A stretch of DNA of 64,000 nucleotides from Bacteroidaceae bacterium (GTDB taxonomy: Bacteria; Bacteroidota; Bacteroidia; Bacteroidales; Bacteroidaceae). Made by a program: the position numbers and the translations under genes. Shown one piece after another: positions 45,895 through 55,258 of the stretch (the first letter of the stretch is position 1; every line of letters begins with the position of its first letter). Location: positions 62,001 through 126,000 of the forward strand of contig JAFZFZ010000020.1 in assembly GCA_017557005.1 (NCBI GenBank), read 5' to 3'. The notes under the pieces were generated by a model. It made no database searches. It was not told the DNA's origin and saw nothing but the letters and a program-made list of their open reading frames with translations.

Positions 45895-46115
45895 AGAGTA
45901 AAAACAAAGGTAGAAAAAAATCCCTACCTTTGTAAGAGTTAACCAAAGGAGAGAGGTGAACTAGTGTGTTTTCTAGCCTCATGAGCTATGCACGGAAACA
46001 GTCCTCTTCTCCTTTCCGTTGAACGGAAGAGCCAACTATATTTGTAGGTTCAAAGACCTAATAAAGGATTCAGTTAGTTCAACTCCCGGTTAACAAAAAC
46101 TTATAACAATGCAAA
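45895..46115 (+). ncRNA. Candidate IS110 bridge RNA
   Basis: The 220-nt non-coding left end before the recombinase, where IS110-group bridge RNAs are encoded. It has a 10-bp perfect hairpin ACAAAGGTAG/CTACCTTTGT (45904-45933), CTAG-tgtgtttt-CTAG (45961-45976), a CTCTT...CCGTTGAACGG...AAGAG stem (46004-46030) and TAGGT/ACCTA (46035-46050). The segment CACGGAAA (45991-45998) is complementary, with at most one G-T wobble, to TTTCTGTG or TTTCCGTG of the target repeat, making it a possible target guide. Expression and loop assignment are inferred. Confidence 0.6.
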
Positions 46116-46118
46116 GAT

Positions 46119-47123
46119 ATGGAAAAAGATCATTACATCGGAGTGGACATCTCAAAAAGAACGATTGATGTGGCAATTTATGTCAAGAACCAGGTAAAGA
46201 AGGGTGCCTTCCCTCATGAAACCTTCTCGAATTCTGAAGATGGATTCAAGGATATGAAGAGATGGTTGCGCAAGCAAAATACTGTTCTCTCCAAGTCTCT
46301 ATTCTGCATGGAGGCCACAGGAAACTACACATACGAACTCTGTCTTTTCCTTGAGCAGCAGAGTGTGGATTACTCGATACAAAGTCCCCTCCACCTGAAA
46401 CGATCTTTCGGTTTGACGCACGGAAAGAATGACAAGATTGACGCCTCTCGTATTGCTTATTATGCCTATCTTCACCGTGAAGACATCAAACTTACCAAGC
46501 TGGCATCTGAAAGCGTTCGCAAGCTAAAATCCTTAATTGCAGAGAGAAAGAGCTTTGTTGTAGAGATTGCACGCTGCAAGGCACAACTCAAAGAAGCTGG
46601 AGAGAATGCCCCAAGCCCAGGTACTGTCAAGCGCACAGAAGCCCTGCAACTATTCCTCGAGAGTCAGGTTGAAGCTATCGAAGATGAAATGGCCCAGACC
46701 ATAGAGACCGATGAGCAGATGAGGACCAATTACAATCTGCTGCTATCTGTTGACGGCATAGGTGTTGTCAATGCCATCAATACGATAATAGCTACCCATA
46801 ACTTTGAAATGTTTGATAACGCTAGACAGTATGCAAGCTATATCGGAGTGGCTCCATTTGAGCACACATCAGGAACCAGTGTAAGAGGTCGGACACATGT
46901 CGAGCCTGGAGCCAAGATGCTAAAAGCAGACTTGACTGGTGCCGTAAGATCATGTATAAATCACGACAAGGAAATCAGAAAATACTATGAACGAAAGATT
47001 GCAGAAGGAAAAGCTTATGGGGTTGTAGCAAATGCCATTAAGTTCAAGCTCTTGCTACGAATGTTTGCCGTAATAAAGCGCGGGACGCCTTTTGTAAGGA
47101 AACCTGACTTCATTTATTCATAA
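46119..47123 (+). CDS. IS110-family recombinase/transposase
   Basis: 334 residues. The N-terminal RuvC-like DEDD domain has YIGVDISKRTIDVAI (D10), CMEATGNYTYEL (E) and GKNDKIDASRIAYYA (D, D). The C-terminal Transposase_20 domain has LLSVDGIGVVNAINTI and YIGVAPFEHTSGTSVRGRTHV with the conserved serine. It uses a bridge RNA to recombine DNA without target duplication. The gene is intact, so the element may be active. Confidence 0.93.
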   Translation: MEKDHYIGVDISKRTIDVAIYVKNQVKKGAFPHETFSNSEDGFKDMKRWLRKQNTVLSKSLFCMEATGNYTYELCLFLEQQSVDYSIQSPLHLKRSFGLTHGKNDKIDASRIAYYAYLHREDIKLTKLASESVRKLKSLIAERKSFVVEIARCKAQLKEAGENAPSPGTVKRTEALQLFLESQVEAIEDEMAQTIETDEQMRTNYNLLLSVDGIGVVNAINTIIATHNFEMFDNARQYASYIGVAPFEHTSGTSVRGRTHVEPGAKMLKADLTGAVRSCINHDKEIRKYYERKIAEGKAYGVVANAIKFKLLLRMFAVIKRGTPFVRKPDFIYS

Positions 47124-47168
47124 ATAGTAAAAATAATAGCAAATTTATTTGGAGATATCCTATATTTC

Positions 47169-47680
47169 TGTGTGAACTACCTAAATAACCGTGTTTTCGT
47201 GTGGAATCGGGTTGATAGTTAAATTCGTGAGATTCGTGAGATTCGTGGTCAAACAGAAACAGCTGTTAGTTATTATGACTAAACAAAATTACTAAGTTTT
47301 TTAACTTACCTACACAATAATCTATTTTATCCCGCGTTTATGAATAACGTATGCGCGTGGATAGCCGCTGGCGGTGAAAGCACGCGGGGCGTGCGGTGAA
47401 AGCCACGGAGTGGCGGTTAAAGTGCCTTTGGCACGGTTAAGGGTTAAGGGTTAGAGACCGTAGACCGTTGACGATAACGTTGACGATAACGAAAACGAAA
47501 ACCTCCATCCGGATGGCCTGACCGTTGACCGTAGACTGTTGACGATAACGATGACGAAGACGAAGAAAAATACCACCTCCCCCTTACAGGGTACTCCTCC
47601 TAATTTAGGAGGAGAAATTAACCTGCTGGATGGAGACCGTTGACCGTAGACCGTTGACCATTGACAGTTGACAAAATGAA
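47169..47680. repeat. Intergenic mosaic upstream of sprA
   Basis: The remainder of the target module, attcgtgagattcgtg (47222-47255), hairpins GCACGCGGGGCGTGC, GCCACGGAGTGGC and GTGCCTTTGGCAC (47372-47436), an aacgataacgttgacg run, CCATCCGGATGG (47502-47513) with gttgaccgtagac words, and a ccacctcccccttacagg ... taggaggag module (47570-47619). No gene; the start of sprA follows. Confidence 0.82.
47570..47619 (+). repeat. CTCCTCC palindrome module, left copy
   Basis: ataccacctcccccttacag through a perfect CTCCTCCTAATTTAGGAGGAG palindrome with one asymmetry. An inverted copy is at 63438-63484, so the pair brackets the sprA-clpB block. Confidence 0.75.
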
Positions 47681-50600
47681 ATGGAAGAAAGAGTGAGACA
47701 CAAGATATTGACAATACTGCTAACGATGATGGCTTTTGCGATGAACGCAAAGGCTCAAGGTGTTGTGCAGTTTGCCGACTCACTCAACAAGGAGACGCGC
47801 TATGAAGTGGCGAAGACCGCACCCGACAACGAGAAGGACCTGGAGCGCAAGGCGGTGGACCTGCGCAACCCGGAGAACCTGACGACGGAGACGACCTACG
47901 ACGAGAAGACACATACGTACATCGTGGGTAACAAGATAGGCGACTCGTACCTGTCGGTGCCCCTACTGATGACTCCCGAGGAGTATGCAGCATGGAGCAT
48001 GAAGCGCTCGCTGGACGCTTACTTCCGCAACAAGAACCAGGAGGAGTTTGAGAAGGAGGGCAAGAAGGAGAAGTTTGACTTCACAGATATGAAGTTTGAC
48101 CTGGGCCCCGCGGAGAAGATCTTCGGCCCTGGTGGCGTACAGATCAAGACGCAGGGATCGGCCGAACTGAAGTTTGGCTTCAACCAGAAGAGCATCGACA
48201 ACCCCTCGCTGCCGACACGTAGCCGCAACACCTTCGGGTTTGACTTCGACGAGAAGATCAACCTGAGCATCAATGGTAAGGTGGGCGACAAGGTGAACCT
48301 CAACATGAACTACAACACGGAGGCGACCTTCGACATAGACTCGAAGAAGATGAAGCTCAAGTACGACGGCAAGGAGGATGAGATCATCAAACTGCTTGAA
48401 GCGGGTAACGTGAGCTTCCCCACCAACTCGTCACTCATATCGGGTGCCACCTCGCTCTTCGGTATACGTGCCGACCTGCAGTTTGGCAAGCTGTCGCTAC
48501 AGACAGTGGTGTCGCAGAAGACCTCGGAGAGCAGTTCGGTAAGCTCAAAGGGCGGCAGCCAGCTGACGGAGTTTGAAATCGATGTGGCGGACTACGACGA
48601 GAACCGACACTTCTTCCTGGCACACTACTTCCGCGAGACCTATGACCGCAACATGGCGCAGCTGCCTACCATCCTGTCGGGGGTAGTGATCACGCGCATC
48701 GAGCTGTGGGTGACCAACAAGACAAGCAACTACGACAACCCGCGCAACGTGATTGCCTTCACCGACCTGGGTGAACCATCGCGCATCAGCAACCCGCAGT
48801 GGACAGCCACGGGCGAGCGCATGCCTAACAACACGGCCAACAGCCTCTACTACCAGATGGCAAACAACTACAGTGCCATCCGCGACATCGACCAGGTGGG
48901 GGCGGTGCTGGGCGACATGCTCTCGGGTAGCACCGACTATGAGAAGGTGGCCAACGCCCGCCTGCTGAGCCAGAGCGAATACACACTGAACAAGTCGTTG
49001 GGTTATGTGTCGATGAAGTCGACGCTGAAGTCGGACGAGGTACTGGCGGTAGCCTTCGAGTATACCTATGCGGGCAAGACCTACCAAGTGGGTGAGTTCT
49101 CGACCGACAAGAAGGAGCGAAGCGACGCCTTGTATGTGAAGTTACTGAAGTCGAACAGTTCATCGCCCGCCAATGCGACCTGGGACCTGATGATGAAGAA
49201 CATCTACTACCTGGGGGCAAACAGCATCACCTCGAAGGATTTCCGACTCGACATCGAATATGAGAGCGATAGCACGGGTACTAACCTACCCTACCTGCCC
49301 GAGGGCAACCTGAAGAGCAAGACGCTGCTGCAGCTGATGAACCTGGACCGCCTGGATGCGAAGCAGAATGCCAACCCGAACGGATTCTACGATTATGTGG
49401 AGGGATACACGGTGCAGTCATCAACGGGACGCATCATCTTCCCCGTGATCGAGCCTTTCGGTGCTCACCTGCGCAAGGTGATTGGCAACGATGCGGTGGC
49501 GGACAAGTATGTGTTCGAGGAGCTGTACGACTCGACCAAGACCACGGCCAAGCAGATTGCCGAGAAGAATAAGTTTATCCTCACGGGTGAATATGCGGGA
49601 TCGGGAGGCAACGTGATACAGCTGGGTGCCTACAACATTCCGCGCGGATCGGTGAAGGTGACGGCAGGTGGCGTGACGCTGACCGAGAACAGCGACTATA
49701 CGGTGGACTACACCATGGGTACGGTGACCATCATCAACCAGAGCATCCTGGATGCGGGCACACCGGTGAACGTATCGATGGAGAGCAACACGGTGTTTAA
49801 CATGCAGCGCAAGACGATGCTGGGCATGAACTGGGCATACGACTTCAACAAGGACTTCAAGCTGGGTGGTACGCTGATGTACCTGAACGAGAAGCCGCTC
49901 ACAAGTAAGGTGAGCATGGGCGACGAACCGCTGAAGAACACGCTGTGGGGCCTCAACATGGCATGGAAGCATGAGAGCCAGCTGCTCACCAACATGCTGG
50001 ACCTGCTGCCGGGACTGCACGTGACACAGCCCTCGCGCATCAACTTCACCGCGGAGTTTGCGCAACTCGTGGCGGGGGTGTCGAACCAGGTACAGGGTAG
50101 CGCCTCGTATATCGACGACTTTGAGAGCAGCGAGAGTGGCATCGACATCAAGTCGCCCAGCGCATGGATGCTATCGGGCATACCGGCATCGCAACCCTAC
50201 GCGAACCTTGTAGATGACACGCGCACGGGCATGAACCGCGCACTGATCAACTGGTTTACCATAGACCCGCTCTTCACACGACGCAACTCATCGCTGACAC
50301 CGGCACATATCAAGAGTGACCTGGAGCAGCTGTCGAACCACTACGTGCGCGAGGTGTACGAGCGCGAGCTATATCCTAATAAGGAGAGCACCTACGGCGA
50401 GTCGTCGACACTATCGGTGCTGAACCTGGCCTACTACCCCGACGAGCGTGGTCCCTACAACCTGGATACGAACCTGACACCCGAGGGTAAGCTCCTCAAC
50501 CCGGAACAACGCTGGGGCGGTATCATGCGACAGCTGACGACGACCGACTTTGAGAGCTCGAACATCGAGTACATCGAGTTCTGGATGCTGGATCCCTTCA

Positions 50601-53600
50601 TCTATAACCCCGAGGCACGGGGTGGTGACTTCTACATCAACCTGGGTGAGGTGTCGGAGGATGTGCTGAAGGATGGTAAGAAATTCTACGAGAATGGTAT
50701 GCCCGTGACGGAGGCTGCCGGCTCCTATACCGAGACGCAGTGGGGACGTGTGCCCACGGCGGCAAGCCTGGTGTATGCCTTCGACAATACAAGTGCCAAC
50801 CGTCCGAAGCAGGATGTGGGCCTCAACGGACTGAGCAGCGAGGAGGAGCGACTCTTCCCCACCTACATGAACTACCTGGCCGACGTGCGCGGCAAGGTGA
50901 GCGAGGAGGTGTATCGCCAGCTGGAGGATGACCCTGCAGGTGACACGTATCACTTCTACCGTGGCGACGACTACGACGAGCAGCAGCTCTCGATACTGGA
51001 GCGTTACAAGCGATTCAACAACACGGAGGGTAACTCGCCCTCATCGGAGGGTAGCACACGCTACGACAAGAGTGCGAAGACGACTCCCGACGTGGAGGAT
51101 ATCAACCAGGACTACACGCTGGATGAGTATGAGAAGTACTTTGAGTATCGTATATCATTGCGTCCGCAGGACATGGCCGTGGGACGCAACCACATCACGG
51201 ACATGCGTACCTACCGCACGAAGCTGCGCAATGGCAATACGGAGGCGGTAAACTGGTATAAGTTCCGCGTGCCCATCGATGGCTACGAGAAGGTGGTGGG
51301 AAGCATACGCGACTTTACCTCACTGCGCTTCATGCGTATCTACATGACGGGATTCAGCGAACCGGTGATCGTGCGTCTGGCTACGATGGAGCTCATCCGC
51401 GGCACATGGCGCAGCTACGACCAGCCCATCTACTCGGCTACCAACAAGGCGCCCAAGGTGAGCGGTAGCATGGTGGTGGCATCGGTCAACATCGAGGAGA
51501 ACGGCGACCGCATGCCGGTGAACTACACCATGCCGCCGGGCATCTCACGTGTGCTCGACCCCTCGCAGCCTCAGCTACGACAGGACAATGAGCAGGCGAT
51601 GAGTCTGCAGATCACGGGACTGGAGCCGAACGAGGCACGTGCCGTATACAACAAGACGAACCTCGACCTGCGCAGGTATGAGCATGTGCAGATGTATGTG
51701 CATGCCGAAAACCTCGTGGATATGGCCAACGAGGTGAAGGATGGGGAGATGACCGTATTCGTGCGACTGGGATCGGACTACAAGAGCAACTACTATGAGT
51801 ATGAGATTCCGCTCACCATCACACCCGAGGGTTACTATGATGGTAACACGACGAACGGATGCAAGGCGGTGTGGCCCGAAGAGAACATGCTGGACATCGA
51901 CTTCACCAAGCTGACGGAGCTGAAGCGCCGACGCAACCTGGCAGCCAACAGCAACCCGGAGGTGACGAAGACGAAGATATACTCGGAGTTTGACGAGGAC
52001 AACCCCAAGAACCGCATCAGCGTGGTGGGTAACCCGACCATCGGAAAGGTGAAGACGGTGATGGTGGGCGTGCGCAACAACTCGCGCTCGACCAAAGCCA
52101 TCGAGGTATGGGTCAACGAGCTGCGCCTCACGGGATTCAACAACCAGGGTGGCTGGGCGGCACAGAGCGCACTGAACGTGCAGCTGTCGGATGCGGGTAG
52201 CGTGAACATGAGCGGACGTGCCGAGACGGCTGGCTTCGGCGGATTGGAGCAGGGGGTGAGCCAGCGACGCATCGACGACTACTACCAGTATGCCGTGACC
52301 ACGAGCTTTGACCTGGGACGCTTCTTCCCCGAGAAGATGAAGCTGAACCTGCCGCTCTACTACTCGTACCAGCAGGAGAAGACATCACCACTGTATAGTC
52401 CGTTCGACACGGACCTCTACCTGGATGATATGCTGGAGACATTGCCCACGATGGAGCGCGACTCGCTGGCATCGATTGCCAACCTGGTGACGACATCGAA
52501 GAACCTGAGCTTGAGCAACGTGAAGATAAACATCGCAAGCAAGAAGCCGATGCCTTATGACCCGGCCAACTTCAACTTCGGTTTCTCGCACAGCGTAAAG
52601 GACAACTCGGGCAACACGACACAGTATCAGCACCAGCTCACCTGGCGTGCCGTGGCGGGCTATACCTATGCGCCGGCCATGAAGCCGTGGCAGCCCTTCA
52701 ACAGCATCAAGGCGAAGTCAAAGTGGCTGGATATGTTCAAGGAGGTGGGCATCAGTCCGCTCCCGCAGAGCTTTGCCTTCAACACGGAGATGAACCGTAC
52801 CTATTTCGAGCTGCAGACACGTGACCTGCAGAGCTCGTTCGGTGGCATGGGCATACCGGTGACCTTCTCACAGGAGTTTATGTGGAACCGCAACATGGAT
52901 ATACGCTGGGATCTGCTGAAGGCGCTCAAGATGAACCTCAACACGCGCACGAATGCCGAGATCGAGGAGCCCTATGTACCGGTAAACAAGGCGCTATACC
53001 CGGATGAGTATGCCTTCTGGAAGGATTCTATACAGCATAGCCTCGCCCGCATGGGACGTCCGCTCGACTATCAGCAGTCGTTCAGCGCATCGTACCAGCT
53101 GCCGCTGAGCAAGTTGCCGATACTGGACTGGACATCGATGGATGCCAACTTCTCGTCATCGTATAGCTGGGACCGCGGTGCTACACTGGCGGGAGGCACG
53201 ACCTATGGTAACACGGTGGCCAACCAGCGCTCGCTCACCGTGAACGGTAAGCTGAACCTGGAGAACCTATATAATAAGGTGGACTTCCTGAAGGAGACGA
53301 ACAAGAAGTTTGCCTCTACGAAGGGACGCACCACAACAAAGAAGACAACTACGACGAAGAAGCCGAAGAAGTTTACGCAGGAACTGAAGATATTGCCCGA
53401 CAGCACCTATACCATCAAGCATGGACAGAAGAGCAAGCGTCCGGAGGTGGCCTCGCGCACCAAGGAGGGACGACCCTACAAGGTGAAGTACAAGGTGATA
53501 GATGAGAACACCATCGCACTGACGGGCCCTGACACGGCCAACGTGAAGCTGACCATCGGACCGGGACCGGACATCTCGGAACTGCCGTGGTACAAGGCGG

Positions 53601-55021
53601 CACAGTATACGGCACGCGGACTGATGCTGGTGCGCAACGTGTCGGCCACCTACAAGAACGTGAACTCGATGGCTCTGCCGGGATTCATGCCTCAGGCTGG
53701 CGGCTTGCTCGGACAGAGCAATGCGGGCGGACTCTATGCGCCGGGATGGGACTTTGCCTTCGGACTCACGGGTGACGACTACCTGCAGCGTGCCTTCGAC
53801 AATGGCTGGCTGCTCGACAATGATAGCATCGCCTATGCGTCGACCTCGAACGCTACCGAGGATCTGCAGATAAAGGCTACCCTGGAGCCGGCACGCGACT
53901 TCAAGATCGACCTCAACGCGTCGTGGGTGAAGAGCAACGCACGTAACGTACAGTTTATGTATGCAGGTATGCCCGAGACACGTACGGGTACGTTCAACAT
54001 GACAACCATCACCATCGGATCGGCCTTCGAACGCCGCATGGCAAGCAATGGCTATCACTCGGAACGCTTCAGCGACTTCGTGCAGAGCCTGGAGACGGTG
54101 CAGCGACGTGTGCAGGGCCAATATGCAGGAGCTACCTATCCTGAGGGTACGGCACTGGCCGGCATGCCCTTCAATGCGGCTAATGGCGGCGTGGGCAAGT
54201 ACTCACCCGACGTGATGATACCGGCCTTCCTGGCTACCTATGCTGGGGGCGACGCCACCTCGTCGAGCCTGAGCCTGTTCCCCTCGATGCTGTCGATGCT
54301 CCCCAACTGGCGACTCACCTACAGCGGACTGGGCAAACTGCCGATGTTTAAGAAGCACTTCAAGAGCGTGAACATCAACCACTCGTATAAGAGTGTGTAC
54401 TCGGTGGGATCGTTCAACACGTACAGCACCTATCAGGAGTATATGAACGGACTGGGATTCATACAGGATGTGACCACGGGAAGTCCTGTGCCCTCGTCGA
54501 TGTTTGACATCTCGGCCGTGAGCATCAACGAACAGTTCTCACCGCTCATCGGTGTGGATGTGACACTGCTCAACAACATGACTGCGAAACTGGAATATAA
54601 GAAGAGCCGCGTGATGAACCTGAGCATGTCGGCCGTGCAGCTGGTAGAGACCAACTCGGACGATATCGTGCTGGGCGTGGGCTATAAGATGACGAACGTG
54701 AAACTGTTTGGTGTGGGCAAGCGACCCACCAACACGGGAGGCGGACGCGGACGCGTGAACAACGACCTGAACCTACGTGCGGACTTCTCTTGGCGCGACC
54801 AGAGTGCGCTGTGCCGCAACATACAGGATATCACCACGCAGGCGACCAGTGGCAACAAGGCGCTGAAGATGTCGCTCTCGGCGGACTATACCTTCTCGCG
54901 CATGCTGACGCTGAATGCTTACTTTGACCATCAGACCAATATCCCCGTGGTATCGGCCAATGCCTACCCCACCTCAACGAACGACTTCGGCATATCTATG
55001 AAGTTTGCGTTGACGAGGTAA
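47681..55021 (+). CDS. sprA: SprA, T9SS outer-membrane translocon
   Basis: 2446 residues, the usual giant size of SprA. A signal sequence (KILTILLTMMAFAMNAKA, then Q) is followed by a periplasmic/N-terminal part and a long barrel region of repeated aromatic-ended strands; the C-terminus ends in a strand FGISMKFALTR. SprA is the outer-membrane pore of the type IX secretion system, exporting proteins with C-terminal sorting domains. GC-rich and highly expressed-like in codon use. No repeat insertion seen inside. The stop is followed at once by repeat words. Confidence 0.93.
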   Translation: MEERVRHKILTILLTMMAFAMNAKAQGVVQFADSLNKETRYEVAKTAPDNEKDLERKAVDLRNPENLTTETTYDEKTHTYIVGNKIGDSYLSVPLLMTPEEYAAWSMKRSLDAYFRNKNQEEFEKEGKKEKFDFTDMKFDLGPAEKIFGPGGVQIKTQGSAELKFGFNQKSIDNPSLPTRSRNTFGFDFDEKINLSINGKVGDKVNLNMNYNTEATFDIDSKKMKLKYDGKEDEIIKLLEAGNVSFPTNSSLISGATSLFGIRADLQFGKLSLQTVVSQKTSESSSVSSKGGSQLTEFEIDVADYDENRHFFLAHYFRETYDRNMAQLPTILSGVVITRIELWVTNKTSNYDNPRNVIAFTDLGEPSRISNPQWTATGERMPNNTANSLYYQMANNYSAIRDIDQVGAVLGDMLSGSTDYEKVANARLLSQSEYTLNKSLGYVSMKSTLKSDEVLAVAFEYTYAGKTYQVGEFSTDKKERSDALYVKLLKSNSSSPANATWDLMMKNIYYLGANSITSKDFRLDIEYESDSTGTNLPYLPEGNLKSKTLLQLMNLDRLDAKQNANPNGFYDYVEGYTVQSSTGRIIFPVIEPFGAHLRKVIGNDAVADKYVFEELYDSTKTTAKQIAEKNKFILTGEYAGSGGNVIQLGAYNIPRGSVKVTAGGVTLTENSDYTVDYTMGTVTIINQSILDAGTPVNVSMESNTVFNMQRKTMLGMNWAYDFNKDFKLGGTLMYLNEKPLTSKVSMGDEPLKNTLWGLNMAWKHESQLLTNMLDLLPGLHVTQPSRINFTAEFAQLVAGVSNQVQGSASYIDDFESSESGIDIKSPSAWMLSGIPASQPYANLVDDTRTGMNRALINWFTIDPLFTRRNSSLTPAHIKSDLEQLSNHYVREVYERELYPNKESTYGESSTLSVLNLAYYPDERGPYNLDTNLTPEGKLLNPEQRWGGIMRQLTTTDFESSNIEYIEFWMLDPFIYNPEARGGDFYINLGEVSEDVLKDGKKFYENGMPVTEAAGSYTETQWGRVPTAASLVYAFDNTSANRPKQDVGLNGLSSEEERLFPTYMNYLADVRGKVSEEVYRQLEDDPAGDTYHFYRGDDYDEQQLSILERYKRFNNTEGNSPSSEGSTRYDKSAKTTPDVEDINQDYTLDEYEKYFEYRISLRPQDMAVGRNHITDMRTYRTKLRNGNTEAVNWYKFRVPIDGYEKVVGSIRDFTSLRFMRIYMTGFSEPVIVRLATMELIRGTWRSYDQPIYSATNKAPKVSGSMVVASVNIEENGDRMPVNYTMPPGISRVLDPSQPQLRQDNEQAMSLQITGLEPNEARAVYNKTNLDLRRYEHVQMYVHAENLVDMANEVKDGEMTVFVRLGSDYKSNYYEYEIPLTITPEGYYDGNTTNGCKAVWPEENMLDIDFTKLTELKRRRNLAANSNPEVTKTKIYSEFDEDNPKNRISVVGNPTIGKVKTVMVGVRNNSRSTKAIEVWVNELRLTGFNNQGGWAAQSALNVQLSDAGSVNMSGRAETAGFGGLEQGVSQRRIDDYYQYAVTTSFDLGRFFPEKMKLNLPLYYSYQQEKTSPLYSPFDTDLYLDDMLETLPTMERDSLASIANLVTTSKNLSLSNVKINIASKKPMPYDPANFNFGFSHSVKDNSGNTTQYQHQLTWRAVAGYTYAPAMKPWQPFNSIKAKSKWLDMFKEVGISPLPQSFAFNTEMNRTYFELQTRDLQSSFGGMGIPVTFSQEFMWNRNMDIRWDLLKALKMNLNTRTNAEIEEPYVPVNKALYPDEYAFWKDSIQHSLARMGRPLDYQQSFSASYQLPLSKLPILDWTSMDANFSSSYSWDRGATLAGGTTYGNTVANQRSLTVNGKLNLENLYNKVDFLKETNKKFASTKGRTTTKKTTTTKKPKKFTQELKILPDSTYTIKHGQKSKRPEVASRTKEGRPYKVKYKVIDENTIALTGPDTANVKLTIGPGPDISELPWYKAAQYTARGLMLVRNVSATYKNVNSMALPGFMPQAGGLLGQSNAGGLYAPGWDFAFGLTGDDYLQRAFDNGWLLDNDSIAYASTSNATEDLQIKATLEPARDFKIDLNASWVKSNARNVQFMYAGMPETRTGTFNMTTITIGSAFERRMASNGYHSERFSDFVQSLETVQRRVQGQYAGATYPEGTALAGMPFNAANGGVGKYSPDVMIPAFLATYAGGDATSSSLSLFPSMLSMLPNWRLTYSGLGKLPMFKKHFKSVNINHSYKSVYSVGSFNTYSTYQEYMNGLGFIQDVTTGSPVPSSMFDISAVSINEQFSPLIGVDVTLLNNMTAKLEYKKSRVMNLSMSAVQLVETNSDDIVLGVGYKMTNVKLFGVGKRPTNTGGGRGRVNNDLNLRADFSWRDQSALCRNIQDITTQATSGNKALKMSLSADYTFSRMLTLNAYFDHQTNIPVVSANAYPTSTNDFGISMKFALTR

Positions 55022-55228
55022 AGCGCCTTGGTTAAGGGTTGAGGGTTGAGGGGTTAGGGTTTAGAGTTTAGAGTTTAGAGTTTAGGGTGCAGGGGTTAGG
55101 GGTGAGGGTTGAGGGTTTAGAGGTGAGGGTTGAGGGTTTAGAGGTGAGGGGGCCATCCGGATAGTTAACTTTCATTTTTTTATTCTCAATTTAAAAAGTC
55201 GGTTTGAGAGTGGGGAATCAAAAGGAAA
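55022..55228. repeat. Tandem GGTTGAGGG / TTTAGAG words
   Basis: ggttaagggttgagggttgagg, four tttagag units, more gaggtgagggttgagg words and CCATCCGGATAG (55151-55162). The repeats begin at the sprA stop codon itself. Confidence 0.8.
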
Positions 55229-55232
55229 GTGT

Positions 55233-55240
55233 TAACTTCG
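55233..55240 (+). promoter_or_regulatory. Possible -7 element of radA
   Basis: TAACTTCG, one base off TAnnTTTG, 19 bp before the radA ATG. A TTG upstream is too far (26 bp), so this is weak. The same TTCGCA pattern precedes the EF-hand gene. Confidence 0.35.
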
Positions 55241-55258
55241 CACCATAATTATATATAT

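Larger units (their letters stand above)
45878..47168 (+). mobile_element. IS110-family insertion sequence (about 1.29 kb)
   Basis: Holds a DEDD/Transposase_20 gene and a structured left-end region. The flanks share ATTTC (45878-45882 and 47164-47168), and joining them restores gtgATTTCtgtgtgaactacc, which is the dispersed module also seen at 42030-42055 and 45630-45655. So the element sits inside one copy of that intergenic repeat; the exact core dinucleotide within ATTTC is ambiguous. No terminal inverted repeats, as usual for IS110. Confidence 0.85.

Noticed and set aside
49421-50953. Long frames on the minus strand within sprA
   Set aside because: Shadows of a GC-rich coding gene; no family and no start signals.
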